Below, one piece after another: positions 43,135-54,686 of a stretch of 64,000 nt of DNA. A program made the translations under genes and the position numbers. The first letter of the stretch is position 1. The number at the start of each line of letters is the position of its first letter. Origin of the DNA: Alphaproteobacteria bacterium (GTDB lineage: Bacteria > Pseudomonadota > Alphaproteobacteria > Caulobacterales > Aquidulcibacteraceae); assembly GCA_018969015.1 (NCBI GenBank), contig JAGWZE010000001.1:144752-208751 (forward strand). Reading direction: 5' to 3'. The notes under the pieces were generated by a model. It ran no database searches and was not told the DNA's origin. It worked only from the letters and a program-made list of their open reading frames with translations.

Positions 43135-44319
43135 TCAGGACGACAGCGCCAACAACGGCTTCTGCCGCGCAGCCCGCCACCCGGGGAAGAACCCGCCCAC
43201 GAACCCGATGATCAAGGCGAGGATCACGGCCTGCACCACGATCTCCGGTCCCAGCTGCAGCCGGAACGCCACCTGCGTGAACCCGGCCCCGAGCGTCGAC
43301 GCGGACATCCCGTTGAAGCCGATCCCGACGATCGCGCAGCCAAGCAGCGCGCCGATGGCGGAGAGCGCCAGCGCCTCGGCCATCGTGCCCATGAAGGCGG
43401 AAAAGCCGGAGAAGCCCAGGATGCGCAGCGTCGCGATCTCCGCCGCGCGCGTCGACACCGAGCTGTACATCGTGTTCAGCGCGCCCGCGAGCGCGCCGAT
43501 CGACATCATGATCCCCAGCGGCCACCCGATGAAGCGGATGATGAAGCCGGAGCGCTCGGCCTGCTGGCGGTAATAGGCCTGCTCGCTCTGCGCCCTGAGC
43601 TGCAGCCGCGGATCGTTCTTCACGTAGTCCGCGAAGGTCTTCAGCGCCTCGGGGCTGGTCAGCACCACGCGCGCGGTCTGGAAGGACGAGCCGCGATCGA
43701 ACAGGCTCTGCACCACCGCCGCATCGGCCCAGAGCTCGGATTCGAACACCGTGCCCGGCGCTTCGAACACGCCGACCACGCGCCACGTGCTCGTGCCGAA
43801 GCGAATCGTCTTGCCCATCTCGAAGCCCGAGAACTCGCGCAGCAGGCCGGCCCCGACGACGATCTCGTTCGAGCCGGGCGTGAACATCCGGCCTTCGCGC
43901 AGCCGCACCTGTTTGCGCACCGCAAGGCCCTCGGAGCCGATCCCTCGCAGCGGCATGTTGGCTTTCGTTCCCGACGACTTCTTTACGCCGTCGACGATGA
44001 CGTAGAGCTCCTTCGAGATGCGGGCGCGGCCATCGGGTCCGCGCGCCACGCCCGGCGCCTCGTCGAGCAGATCGCCCTGGGCCTTCGTGATCACGCTGTT
44101 GAGCTCGGAGCCCGACCCGTCCCGCAGCACGATCGCCACGTCGGTGCTGCCGGACCCCGACAAGGTCTGGCTGAATCCGCGCCCGAGCGCGAGAAAGCCG
44201 AGCAGAACCGCGACGACGAGCGCCACGGCGACGACCGTCGCGGCCGACATCCAAAGCCGCTGCGGGATGGAGCGCACGTTCATCGCGATCACGGCGCCGG
44301 TCTGATTGAGAATCGACAT
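43135..44319 (-). CDS. FtsX-like ABC transporter permease
   Basis: A 394-residue permease of the MacB/LolC type: an N-terminal helix (about 24-46), a large periplasmic domain with MacB-like core (about 47-270), then three C-terminal helices (GWPLGIMMSIGALAGALNTMYSS, ALALSAIGALLGCAIVGIGF, VVQAVILALIIGFVGGFFPGW). The cytoplasmic coupling helix STRAAEIATLRILGFS is typical. It is the second permease of the export operon and starts 10 bases after the first. Confidence 0.93.
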   Translation of the reverse strand: MSILNQTGAVIAMNVRSIPQRLWMSAATVVAVALVVAVLLGFLALGRGFSQTLSGSGSTDVAIVLRDGSGSELNSVITKAQGDLLDEAPGVARGPDGRARISKELYVIVDGVKKSSGTKANMPLRGIGSEGLAVRKQVRLREGRMFTPGSNEIVVGAGLLREFSGFEMGKTIRFGTSTWRVVGVFEAPGTVFESELWADAAVVQSLFDRGSSFQTARVVLTSPEALKTFADYVKNDPRLQLRAQSEQAYYRQQAERSGFIIRFIGWPLGIMMSIGALAGALNTMYSSVSTRAAEIATLRILGFSGFSAFMGTMAEALALSAIGALLGCAIVGIGFNGMSASTLGAGFTQVAFRLQLGPEIVVQAVILALIIGFVGGFFPGWRAARQKPLLALSS

Positions 44320-44329
44320 CGTGCTCTCC

Positions 44330-45486
44330 TCAGCGCGCCGTCATGGCGTCGACGATGCGCATGCGCAGGGCGCCTAGCGCAGGGATCAGCCCTGTGATCA
44401 GGCCGAGCAGCAGCGCCAGCGCCAGCGCGATCACGACCACGATCGGCTGCAGGTCCAGCGCGCCGAACGGCGCGACCGCCTCGAGGCCCTTCATCAGGAA
44501 GGCGCCGGCCACCACGCCGGCCGCCGCGCCCCAGAACGCCAAGAGGAGCGACTCGCCCAGCACCATGCGCAGCACGCGCGGCCCGGAGAAGCCGAGCGTC
44601 TTCATGACGCCGATCTCCTTCGTGCGCTCGCGCACCGCCGTGACCATCGTGTTGCCGACGATCATCAGGATCGCGAGGAACGCCGCGCCAACCACGAGGC
44701 CGATGATGAAATTGATGTCGCCGGCCTGCGCCAGGAACGCGCGGCTGAAGGTCTTTTCGTCGACCGTCGCGGTTTCGGCGGCAGAGTTGGCGAAGCCGGC
44801 GTCGATCGCCTGCGCGACCTTGTCGTTGATGTCCGGCGACGCGGTCAGCACGGCGACCTGCCCGATCACGTCCCGCCCGAACGAGCGTGTTTCGTTGAAA
44901 TAGCCGTAGTTGGCGTAGATCGTGCGCGTGTTGTCCGACGGGTTCGGACCCTGGAAGATCCCGACGACCTTCATGTCCCACGCGCGGCGGCCCGACGCCT
45001 GGGTGAAGATGTTGCTGCTGATCGGCACGGTCTGGCCGATCTTCCAGCCGTACTGATCCGCCACCTGCTTGCCGACGATCATGCCCGTGCGCTCGGTGAC
45101 GAACGCGCGTTTCTGATCGTCCGGCATCAGGATCTGATCGGAGAAGACACGCAAGAAGCTTTCCGGATCGACGGCGAACCCGACGAACTGGCTGCGGGCC
45201 TGGTCCTGGTAGAATGCGCCCATCCAGCTCTGGTGCGTGTAATCGACCACGCCCGGCACACGGGCCACGCGGTTCACGTACGAGATCGGCAGCGGCTGCG
45301 TGAAGTTGATCTTGTTGGAGACGACGAGCCTGTTCGCCCGCGACCCGGTCTCCAGCGTCTTTTCGTAGGCGAAGTTGAACCCCACGAGCAGCGTGAAGAT
45401 CAGGAACGCCATGAAGATCGAGACGAGCAGCAGCACCGTGCGCAACGGCTTGCGCCAGAGGTTTTTCGAGACGAGATCGATGTCCT

Positions 45487-45490
<4 letters not shown>
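44330..45490 (-). CDS. FtsX-like ABC transporter permease
   Basis: A 386-residue permease with the same layout: an N-terminal helix (RTVLLLVSIFMAFLIFTLLVGF), a periplasmic domain, and three C-terminal helices including FIIGLVVGAAFLAILMIVGNTM with the coupling segment RERTKEIGVMKTLGFSGP. It is probably one half of a heterodimer with the neighbouring permease. Its start overlaps the ATPase stop by 4 bases. Confidence 0.93.
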
Positions 45491-46179
<689 letters not shown>

Positions 46180-46207
46180 GGGCAGCTCCAGGGAAAAGAA
46201 ACGCGGC

Positions 46208-47218
46208 TCAAGCCGCCTGTTCGAGGAAGGTCACTTTGATGGCCATGTCGGGCAGGATGCGCGGGTCCTTCGCGTCGAACGCGATCCGGACACGGACGGT
46301 CGCCTTGTCGCGGCTCGCCGTGGGGATCGTGGCGATCACCGTCGCCGGCATCACCGCATCCGGATAGGCGTCGAGCACCGCCTCGACCTTCTGCCCGGCC
46401 TTGACCCGGCCGATATAGGCTTCGTTCACGTCGACCTCGATCTCGAGGCTGTCCATGTCGACGATCGTGCAGATGCCCGTCCGGGTAAACCCGCCGCCGG
46501 CCGAGAGCGGCGAGATGATCTCGCCGGGCTGCGCCGCCTTGTCGATGACGATGCCCGAGAACGGCGCGCGGATCTCGTACTTCGAAAGCTGCACGCGCTG
46601 CCTGCTGGCTTCGGACCGCGCCGAGTTCACCTGCGCGCGGGCCTGCGCCAGCTGCGCCGTGGCGGTGTCCAGACGCGCCTGTGCGGTCTTCAGGTTCGCA
46701 TCGCTCGCGAACCCGCCTTTGGACAAGGACTGCAGCCGCGCCAGCGCCCGCTCGGCCTCGACCATTTCGGCCTCCGACGCGCGCACGCCGGCCTCCGCCG
46801 AAGCCGCCCGCGCCTCCGCCGTCACCGCATCGGCCCGCGCGGTCGAGGCGTCGAGCACCGCGATCACCTGGCCCTTCTTGACGGCCTGGCCTTCCTCGAC
46901 CCGCACCTCGACGACCCGGCCCGTCACCTCGGCCGCGATCGTCGCCCGCGCGCGCGCCACGACGTACCCTGAAGCCGTCAGCCCGCCGGCCCGGATCGGG
47001 GCGCCGGCAGCGGGCGCGCCGACGGCGTCCGCCGCGGCCTGGGATGGCGCCGGCTTGGGGGCCGGCTTGGCGATCCAGCCAATGCCGATCCCGACGGCCA
47101 GCGCCGCCACTGCCCCGCCGATCAGGAGCCCACGGCCCGGCCCCGCCTGAGCCGGCGCCTCGTCCACCTCACGGTCAATCCGCAGAGACCGCAACAGCTC
47201 GGATTTGTCGTCGCTCAT
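46208..47218 (-). CDS. Periplasmic adaptor of an ABC export system (MacA/DevB-like)
   Basis: A 336-residue membrane-fusion protein with one N-terminal helix (about 30-49) and a Pro/Ala linker. It has the lipoyl half AEVTGRVVEVRVEEGQAVKKGQVIA, a coiled-coil hairpin (about 125-200) rich in Ala/Glu/Arg, the second half EIRAPFSGIVIDKAAQPGEII, and a beta-barrel with the DVNEAYIGRVKAGQKVEAVLDAYP segment. It is first in an adaptor-ATPase-permease-permease operon of the DevBCA/MacAB type. An outer-membrane factor must come from elsewhere. Confidence 0.92.
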   Translation of the reverse strand: MSDDKSELLRSLRIDREVDEAPAQAGPGRGLLIGGAVAALAVGIGIGWIAKPAPKPAPSQAAADAVGAPAAGAPIRAGGLTASGYVVARARATIAAEVTGRVVEVRVEEGQAVKKGQVIAVLDASTARADAVTAEARAASAEAGVRASEAEMVEAERALARLQSLSKGGFASDANLKTAQARLDTATAQLAQARAQVNSARSEASRQRVQLSKYEIRAPFSGIVIDKAAQPGEIISPLSAGGGFTRTGICTIVDMDSLEIEVDVNEAYIGRVKAGQKVEAVLDAYPDAVMPATVIATIPTASRDKATVRVRIAFDAKDPRILPDMAIKVTFLEQAA

Positions 47219-47368
47219 CCATGTCCCGTTCGTATTCTACGCCGGTCCGCTTCTAACGCCCGCGCCGCAAAAGCGCCAATCCGGCGCGCCTCGGACAAGA
47301 AATAGTGCGCCTTTAACCTGACGTTGGTCCGGCCCGCTCAAGATGGGGGGAAGACACCATCCCCCGCC

Positions 47369-48832
<1,464 letters not shown>

Positions 48833-48889
48833 GCCGGAGCGTGCGCCCGGCCGATTGACACCGCCGATCGCCGAGCCCAAACCCACGCC

Positions 48890-49543
48890 ATGTCTCGACG
48901 CCTCAGCCTCACCCTCGACGGTCGCAACATCGCCGTCCATCTGCACGCCGGCGATCTCCCGGCCGACGTGCGTTTTTCCGGCGCCATCGCCGTCGACAGC
49001 GAAACGCTGGGTCTTTCGCTGATCCGCGACCGCCTGTGCCTTGTGCAGATGAGCGACGGCGGCGGCGACATCCACCTCGTCCAGCTCGATCGCCGCACCT
49101 ACGATGCGCCTAACCTCAAGGCTGTCCTGGGCGACGGCGGGACGCAGAAGATCTTCCATTTTGGCCGCTTCGATCTCGCCGTGCTGATGCGCGATCTCGG
49201 CATCGTCTGCGCGCCCGTCTTCTGCACCAAGATCGCGTCCAAGCTCGTGCGGACGTACACGGATCGTCACGGCCTGAAGGACGTCGTGAAGGAGCTTCTC
49301 GGCAAGGACCTCTCCAAGGAGCAGCAGAGCTCGGACTGGGGCGCCGCGCATCTCAGCGACGCCCAGCTCGTCTACGCCGCGTCGGACGTCCTGCATCTCC
49401 ACGCCGTCCGCGACCGCCTCTCCGAGATGCTCGCCCGCGAAGGCCGGACGGGCCTTGCCGAGGCGTGCTTCGCCTTTCTGCCCACCCGCGCGGCGCTCGA
49501 CCTCCAGGGCTGGGAGGCGGTCGACATCTTCGCCCACGCGTGA
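48890..49543 (+). CDS. RNase D-like 3'-5' exonuclease
   Basis: A 217-residue DEDDy exonuclease domain without the HRDC domains of full RNase D. The acidic residues are in AVDSETLGL (Asp, Glu), HFGRFDLAVL (Asp) and the YAASDVLHL motif (Tyr, Asp). Short single-domain forms like this are common in alphaproteobacteria and probably trim structured RNA. It starts 57 bases after the kinase on the same strand and is followed by a repeat-rich intergenic region. Confidence 0.92.
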   Translation: MSRRLSLTLDGRNIAVHLHAGDLPADVRFSGAIAVDSETLGLSLIRDRLCLVQMSDGGGDIHLVQLDRRTYDAPNLKAVLGDGGTQKIFHFGRFDLAVLMRDLGIVCAPVFCTKIASKLVRTYTDRHGLKDVVKELLGKDLSKEQQSSDWGAAHLSDAQLVYAASDVLHLHAVRDRLSEMLAREGRTGLAEACFAFLPTRAALDLQGWEAVDIFAHA

Positions 49544-49575
49544 GGCCCCCGCGAAAAGGCTTCGCCAACACGGCC

Positions 49576-49669
49576 GTCATCCTCGACCGAGCGCCAGCGA
49601 GGGAGGGGATCCAGGGGATGTGCTGCGAGTTCTGGATCCCCGCCGCGCCTACGGCGCGCCGAGGATGAC
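49576..49669 (+). repeat. Dispersed palindromic repeat, copy 1
   Basis: A 94-base element bounded by inverted GTCATCCTCG / CGAGGATGAC ends, with internal GGGATCCAG and CTGGATCCCC. An inverted copy lies at 62323-62414 and agrees over most of its length when reversed. Such elements behave like REP/RPE-type non-autonomous repeats and could fold as an RNA hairpin after the exonuclease gene. Confidence 0.85.
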
Positions 49670-49702
49670 GGAGACGGCGGTCCGGTCGATATTCGCAGCA
49701 GT

Positions 49703-49770
49703 CCCGCTTGCGGGGGAGCCGTCAGCCGCAGGCTGACTGAGGGGGCGTCGAGACCCCTCACCACCCCCCC
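49703..49770. repeat. Cluster of short intergenic hairpins
   Basis: Three neighbouring inverted repeats: CCCGCTTGCGGG (49703-49714), GTCAGCCGCAGGCTGAC (49721-49737) and GAGGGG...CCCCTC (about 49739-49759), followed by a C run. The composition is that of multi-hairpin intergenic repeats in alphaproteobacteria. It lies just before the sulfotransferase gene. No second copy is in the window. Confidence 0.6.
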
Positions 49771-49822
49771 GTCAGCGCACTCATTCTTGCGCGCCGCGCC
49801 TAGTCCGGGCACTGCTGCGGCC

Positions 49823-51457
49823 ATGACGGACCCGGCCGCTCCCCCCGCACCGCCCCGCCGCTTGCCCCCCGGCGCCGCCGAACGCGCGATCGCCGCCGCA
49901 CTGACGGACCCGCGCCTCATCGACGCCGCCCTGGCGCTCCGCGAGAACCGCATCCCCGACGCGGAGCGGCTTCTGCGCGCGCACCTGAAGGTCGATCCGA
50001 TCGACGTCGCCGCGATCCGCATGCTCGCCGAGGTCGCCGCCCGGATCGGCCGCTTCCGCGACTCCGAGACCCTGCTCCGTCGCGCCCTCGAGCTCGATCC
50101 GGAGTTCGGCGCCGCCCGCGCCAATCTCGCCACCGTCCTCTACCGCATGAACCGCTCGGAAGAGGCCATCTCCGAGCTCGACTTCCTGATCGGCGAGGAT
50201 CCGGACAATCCCGGCCACGCGAACCTGAAGGCGGCCGCCCTCGGCAAGATCGGCGAGTTCGAAGAGGCCATCGCGCTCTACGAGGAGGTGCTGCGCGCGG
50301 AGCCACGCCAGCCGCGCGTGTGGATGAGCTACGGCCACATGCTCAAGACGCTCGGCCGCACGGACGCGGGCGTCACCGCCTACCGCAAGGCGATCGAGAT
50401 CGCGCCGCAGTTCGGCGAAGCGTGGTGGAGTCTCGCGAACCTCAAGGTCGTGCGGTTCGACGACGCCGACGTGGCGGCCATGCAGGCCCAGCTCGCCCGC
50501 ACCGACCTCACCGACGACGACCGCCTGCACCTCGAGTTCGCGCTCGGCAAAGCCTTCGAAGACCGCAAGGCGCCGGAAGCGGCGTTCGGCCACTACGCGC
50601 GCGGCAACGCCGTCCGCCGCCGGGCCCTGCCCTACGACCCCGCCGAGACGACCGCCGCCGTCGACGCCGCCAAAGCCGTCTTCACGCCCGAGTTCTTCGC
50701 CGCCCGCGCCGGCTCGGGCTGCCCCGCGCCCGACCCGATCTTCATCGTCGGCATGCCGCGGGCGGGCTCGACGCTGTTGGAGCAGATCCTCTCCAGCCAT
50801 TCGCAAGTCGAAGGCACGACCGAACTGCCCGACATCCCCGCGCTCACCCGCCGCGCGCCGGACTACCCGGCGGACGTCACGACATGGACCGAGGATCGCT
50901 GCCGGTCCGTGGGCGAAGCCTATCTCGAGCGCGCGCGCGTCCAGCGCAAAACCGATCGGCCCTTCTTCATCGACAAGCTGCCGAACAACTGGCTGCACGT
51001 GGGCTTCATCAAGCTCGTGCTGCCGAACGCGAAGATCATCGATGCGCGTCGCCATCCGCTGAGCTGCTGCTTCTCCAATTTCAAACAACACTTCGCTCGC
51101 GGCCAAGCCTTCACCTACGGCCTCGAAGATCTCGGAAAATACTACGCAGATTACGTGCGCCTCATGGCGCATTTCGACACCGCGCTTCCCGGCGCCGTAC
51201 ATCGTGTCATCTATGAGCGCATGGTCGAAGACACGGAAACGCAGATCCGGGCCCTGATCGCCGCGTGCGGCCTGCCGTTCGAGGAGGCGTGCCTTCGCTA
51301 CTACGAGACCGATCGGGCCATCCGCACGCCGTCCTCGGAGCAGGTGCGCCGCCCGATCTTCCGCGAAGGCGCAGAGAACTGGCAGGCGTTCGAACCCTGG
51401 CTTGGACCGCTTGCCGCGGCGTTGGGGCCAGTTCTCGAAAATTACCCTGACAGTTGA
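49823..51457 (+). CDS. TPR-domain sulfotransferase
   Basis: A 544-residue protein. Residues 30-200 are tetratricopeptide repeats (for example AERLLRAHLKVDPIDVAAIRMLAEVAARIGR). The sulfotransferase domain starts near 300: the 5'-phosphosulfate loop is IVGMPRAGSTLLEQIL (about 307-322) and the 3'-phosphate segment is DARRHPLSCCFSNFKQHFA. It should transfer sulfate from PAPS to an unknown protein or glycan. The start at 49823 avoids 12 non-family residues. A TonB-dependent receptor and an APS kinase follow, which may supply the PAPS donor. Confidence 0.9.
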   Translation: MTDPAAPPAPPRRLPPGAAERAIAAALTDPRLIDAALALRENRIPDAERLLRAHLKVDPIDVAAIRMLAEVAARIGRFRDSETLLRRALELDPEFGAARANLATVLYRMNRSEEAISELDFLIGEDPDNPGHANLKAAALGKIGEFEEAIALYEEVLRAEPRQPRVWMSYGHMLKTLGRTDAGVTAYRKAIEIAPQFGEAWWSLANLKVVRFDDADVAAMQAQLARTDLTDDDRLHLEFALGKAFEDRKAPEAAFGHYARGNAVRRRALPYDPAETTAAVDAAKAVFTPEFFAARAGSGCPAPDPIFIVGMPRAGSTLLEQILSSHSQVEGTTELPDIPALTRRAPDYPADVTTWTEDRCRSVGEAYLERARVQRKTDRPFFIDKLPNNWLHVGFIKLVLPNAKIIDARRHPLSCCFSNFKQHFARGQAFTYGLEDLGKYYADYVRLMAHFDTALPGAVHRVIYERMVEDTETQIRALIAACGLPFEEACLRYYETDRAIRTPSSEQVRRPIFREGAENWQAFEPWLGPLAAALGPVLENYPDS

Positions 51458-51587
51458 ATTTCTGGGTAAATGAACGCGTTTACTGTGCCCTAACTGCAAC
51501 CAAACCCAGTTAATTGCCGGCCTGACCTCAGGATGGATTGACCGAGTCTACCGAAGCACAAAAGGGTGCCGGGTCGTTTACGCTTAG
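51458..51587 (+). promoter_or_regulatory. Upstream region of the TonB-dependent receptor with inverted repeats
   Basis: TAACTG (51491-51496) and CAGTTA (51507-51512) form an inverted repeat with a 10-base gap, and GTAAA...TTTAC lies just upstream at about 51464-51482. These may be operators of the receptor gene. The promoter boxes are not obvious. Confidence 0.3.
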
Positions 51588-54038
51588 GTGGCCCGCATGC
51601 TCGGTCGTTTTTCAGTATTCCTCCTGTCGACTTCGATCCTGACGGGGGCCGCCATCGCGCAGACGCCGCCGGATGCGGGCAAGGGCGTCGAAGAGATCGT
51701 CGTCACCGCGACGAAGCGCTCCGAATCTCTCCAATCGGTCCCGCTGAGCATCCAGGCCCTGTCGACCCAGAAACTCGACGAGCTGAACGTCTCCAACTTC
51801 AACGACTTCGCGACGCTCTTCCCGTCCGTGTCGTTCCAGAACTCCACGCCGGGCTCGGCCAACGTCTATATCCGCGGCGTCGCCTCGGGCGGTGACGGCA
51901 ACCACTCCGGCCCGCTGCCGAGCGTCGGCGTCTATCTCGACGAACAGCCCGTCACGACCATCGGCGGCGCGGTGGACGTCAACATCTACGACATCGAGCG
52001 GATCGAATCCCTCGCCGGGCCGCAAGGCACGCTGTACGGTGCCTCCTCGCAGGCCGGCACGATCCGCATCATCACGAACAAGCCCGACACCAAGGGCTTC
52101 TACGGCCGCTGGGACGTCGAAGCGAACAAGGTCCTCGAGGGCGAGTTCGGCGGGAAGCTGCAGGGGATGCTCAACATCCCGATCAACAACCGGGCCGCGG
52201 CCCGTGTGGTTGGCTGGTACAAGAAAGAGGGCGGCTACATCGACGCCGTCGCCGGCACGCGCTCCTTCCTGCCGCGCCCCGGCGGCATCACCGTCACGAA
52301 CGCCCGCTTCGTGAAGGACGACTTCAACGACGTGGAAGTCTATGGCGGCCGCGCAGCGCTGAAGATCGACCTCGACGACAACTGGACCGTGACGACCTCG
52401 GCGCAAGGCCAGGCGCAGAAGGCCAATGGCGTTTTCGGCTATGACGCCTCCGTCGGCGACCTCAAGGTCCAGCGCTTCTATCCGGACACCAGCGTCGACC
52501 AGTTCTATCAGGCCGCGCTGACGATCCAGGGCAAGCTTGCGAACTTCGACGTGACCTATGCCGGCGCCTATATGGGCCGCAACGTGGCGTCGACGTCGGA
52601 CTATACCGACTACGCCGAAGCTTATGACGCGCTCTACGCGTCCTCGGGCGGCGTCGCCGGCTACTTCTACTTCACAGACTCGCTCAATCGCACGATCGAC
52701 TCCCGCCAGTTCATCCTCGGCGGCGGCGACTTCACGAAGGAGAGCCACGAGTTCCGCATCGCCTCGCCGGACGACAAGCGCATCAAGTTCGTCGCGGGCG
52801 CCTACTACCAGAAGCAAACGCACGAGATCACGCAGGACTACCGCGTCCCGAACCTGCAGGCGTCGATGTCGGTCAACGGCCTGCCGGGCACGCTTTGGCT
52901 CACGAAGCAGGAACGCGAAGACAAGGACACCGCCGTTTTCGGCGAAGCCACCTTCGACGCCACCGAAAAGCTCAGCTTCACCGCCGGCCTGCGCGCGTTC
53001 GAATACGACAACAGCCTGATCGGCTTCTTCGGCTTCGGCCGTAACCTCGCGGGCCCGCCCTTCAACGCGGCGGGCAGCTCGCGCACGGGCGTCGCCGGCT
53101 GCTACACGACGACGGGCGCGATCCTGCGCAGCAACCCGGGCGGCACGCTGCTCCCGGCGGCCGTTCCGGGCGGCCCCTGCACCAACCTCGCGGATTTCGT
53201 GAACGGCGGCCTCGTGCCGAAGCGCGCGAAAGGCGACGGCACCACCTACAAGTTCAACGCGACCTACAAAGTCTCGCCGGACGTCATGGTCTACGCGACG
53301 GCGTCCAGCGGCTTCCGCCCGGGCGGCATCAACCGCCGCGCGACGATCAAGCCGTATGACGCCGACGAACTGAAGAACGTCGAGTTCGGCTGGAAAACGA
53401 CGTCCTCGGATCGTTCGATCCGCTGGAACGGCGCGATCTACCAGCAGAAGTGGGACAAGTTCCAGTTCGCCTTCCTCGGCCAGAACAGCTTCACGGAAAT
53501 CCAGAACGGCCCGAACGCCAAGATCACCGGCATCGAAACCGATCTGACCTGGGCGCCGACGGCGGCCTTCACGCTGAACGGCAGCGCCGCCTACACCGAC
53601 GCCAAGACCGAGCAGAACCTCTGCGCGATCAACGAGCCGACGTTCACCTGCGCCGGCGCGGGCAACTCGGTGAAGGCGCCGAAGGGCACGCGTCTGCCGA
53701 TCACGCCCAAGATCAAGGCGGCCGCAACGGCGCGCTACGAGTGGGATTTCGGCACGCACAAGCCGTACACCCAGCTCGTCGTGAACTATCACGGCAAGGC
53801 GTCCAGCGACATTCGCGTCGCCGACGCCGCCACGATCGGCCAGCTCCCGTCGGCCACGACGCTCGACTGGGCCCTTGGCGCCACGTGGAACGACCTGACG
53901 GCCGAGCTCTTCGTCAACAACCTGACGGACGAGCGCGACCAGCTCACCCGCTACGTGCAGTGCAGCGTCTGCACGCGCACCTACGCGGTGGTCGAAACCC
54001 CGCGCACGATCGGCTTCCGCGTCGGATCGAAGTTCTGA
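51588..54038 (+). CDS. TonB-dependent outer-membrane receptor
   Basis: An 816-residue receptor. The signal peptide ends near AIAQ, and a TonB-box-like [10 protein letters not shown] sits at about 36-45. The plug domain contains [19 protein letters not shown] and [29 protein letters not shown]. The 22-strand barrel ends [15 protein letters not shown] with terminal Phe. The sequence class is that of sphingomonad/Caulobacter receptors for carbohydrates or aromatic compounds; the ligand is unknown. A GTG at 51588 or an ATG at 51597 may be the start. It sits between the sulfotransferase and the APS kinase. Confidence 0.94.
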   Translation: MARMLGRFSVFLLSTSILTGAAIAQTPPDAGKGVEEIVVTATKRSESLQSVPLSIQALSTQKLDELNVSNFNDFATLFPSVSFQNSTPGSANVYIRGVASGGDGNHSGPLPSVGVYLDEQPVTTIGGAVDVNIYDIERIESLAGPQGTLYGASSQAGTIRIITNKPDTKGFYGRWDVEANKVLEGEFGGKLQGMLNIPINNRAAARVVGWYKKEGGYIDAVAGTRSFLPRPGGITVTNARFVKDDFNDVEVYGGRAALKIDLDDNWTVTTSAQGQAQKANGVFGYDASVGDLKVQRFYPDTSVDQFYQAALTIQGKLANFDVTYAGAYMGRNVASTSDYTDYAEAYDALYASSGGVAGYFYFTDSLNRTIDSRQFILGGGDFTKESHEFRIASPDDKRIKFVAGAYYQKQTHEITQDYRVPNLQASMSVNGLPGTLWLTKQEREDKDTAVFGEATFDATEKLSFTAGLRAFEYDNSLIGFFGFGRNLAGPPFNAAGSSRTGVAGCYTTTGAILRSNPGGTLLPAAVPGGPCTNLADFVNGGLVPKRAKGDGTTYKFNATYKVSPDVMVYATASSGFRPGGINRRATIKPYDADELKNVEFGWKTTSSDRSIRWNGAIYQQKWDKFQFAFLGQNSFTEIQNGPNAKITGIETDLTWAPTAAFTLNGSAAYTDAKTEQNLCAINEPTFTCAGAGNSVKAPKGTRLPITPKIKAAATARYEWDFGTHKPYTQLVVNYHGKASSDIRVADAATIGQLPSATTLDWALGATWNDLTAELFVNNLTDERDQLTRYVQCSVCTRTYAVVETPRTIGFRVGSKF

Positions 54039-54069
54039 GCTCCGATGCGGACACCACCGGACCCACAGC

Positions 54070-54096
54070 AGCGCCTGCCGTTCAACGGCAGGCGCT
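54070..54096 (+). terminator. Stem-loop after the TonB-dependent receptor
   Basis: AGCGCCTGCCG (54070-54080) pairs with CGGCAGGCGCT (54086-54096) around TTCAA. The T run that follows is weak (GTTT eight bases on), so termination may be partial and allow readthrough into cysC. Confidence 0.6.
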
Positions 54097-54127
54097 CGCC
54101 GTTTCACGAGACTCCCGCGCGCGGCTG

Positions 54128-54661
54128 ATGGGGCAAAAACCCGTCGTCGCGTGGTTCACCGGCGTCTCCGGCGCCGGCAAGTCGACGATCGCCAATCTCG
54201 TCGATCAGAAACTGCACGCGCTCGGCCGCCGCACGGCCCTGCTCGACGGCGACAATCTCCGTCACGGCCTCAGCCGCGATCTCGGCTTCACCGACGCCGA
54301 CCGCTCCGAAAATCTGCGCCGCGCCGCCGAGGTCGCGCGGTTGATGACCGACGCCGGCCTGATCGTGCTCGTGGCGTTCATCTCGCCGTTCCGCGCCGAG
54401 CGCGCGATGGCCCGCCAGACCATGGCGCCGGGCGAATTCCTCGAGATTCACATCGACACGCCGCTGGCCGAAGCCGAGCGCCGCGACGTGAAAGGCCTCT
54501 ACGCCCGCGCCCGCGCCGGCCAGCTCAAGAACTTCACCGGCATCGACAGCCCCTATGAAGCGCCCGACGCTCCGGATCTGCGGATCGACACGCTGACGAC
54601 GTCCGCCGAGGCCGCCGCCGATCTCATCGTCGCGCGGGTGCTCGCCGAAAGCGGCGCCTGA
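54128..54661 (+). CDS. cysC: Adenylylsulfate (APS) kinase
   Basis: A 177-residue stand-alone kinase that converts APS and ATP to PAPS. The P-loop is GVSGAGKST at residues 12-20, [17 protein letters not shown] binds APS, and [24 protein letters not shown] and [24 protein letters not shown] are family signatures. No sulfurylase genes (cysD/cysN) are adjacent, so APS comes from elsewhere. With the nearby PAPS-dependent sulfotransferase this gene may serve sulfation rather than assimilation. Confidence 0.95.
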   Translation: MGQKPVVAWFTGVSGAGKSTIANLVDQKLHALGRRTALLDGDNLRHGLSRDLGFTDADRSENLRRAAEVARLMTDAGLIVLVAFISPFRAERAMARQTMAPGEFLEIHIDTPLAEAERRDVKGLYARARAGQLKNFTGIDSPYEAPDAPDLRIDTLTTSAEAAADLIVARVLAESGA

Positions 54662-54686
54662 CTCCCGGCCAGGCGCGGGCGTTTCG

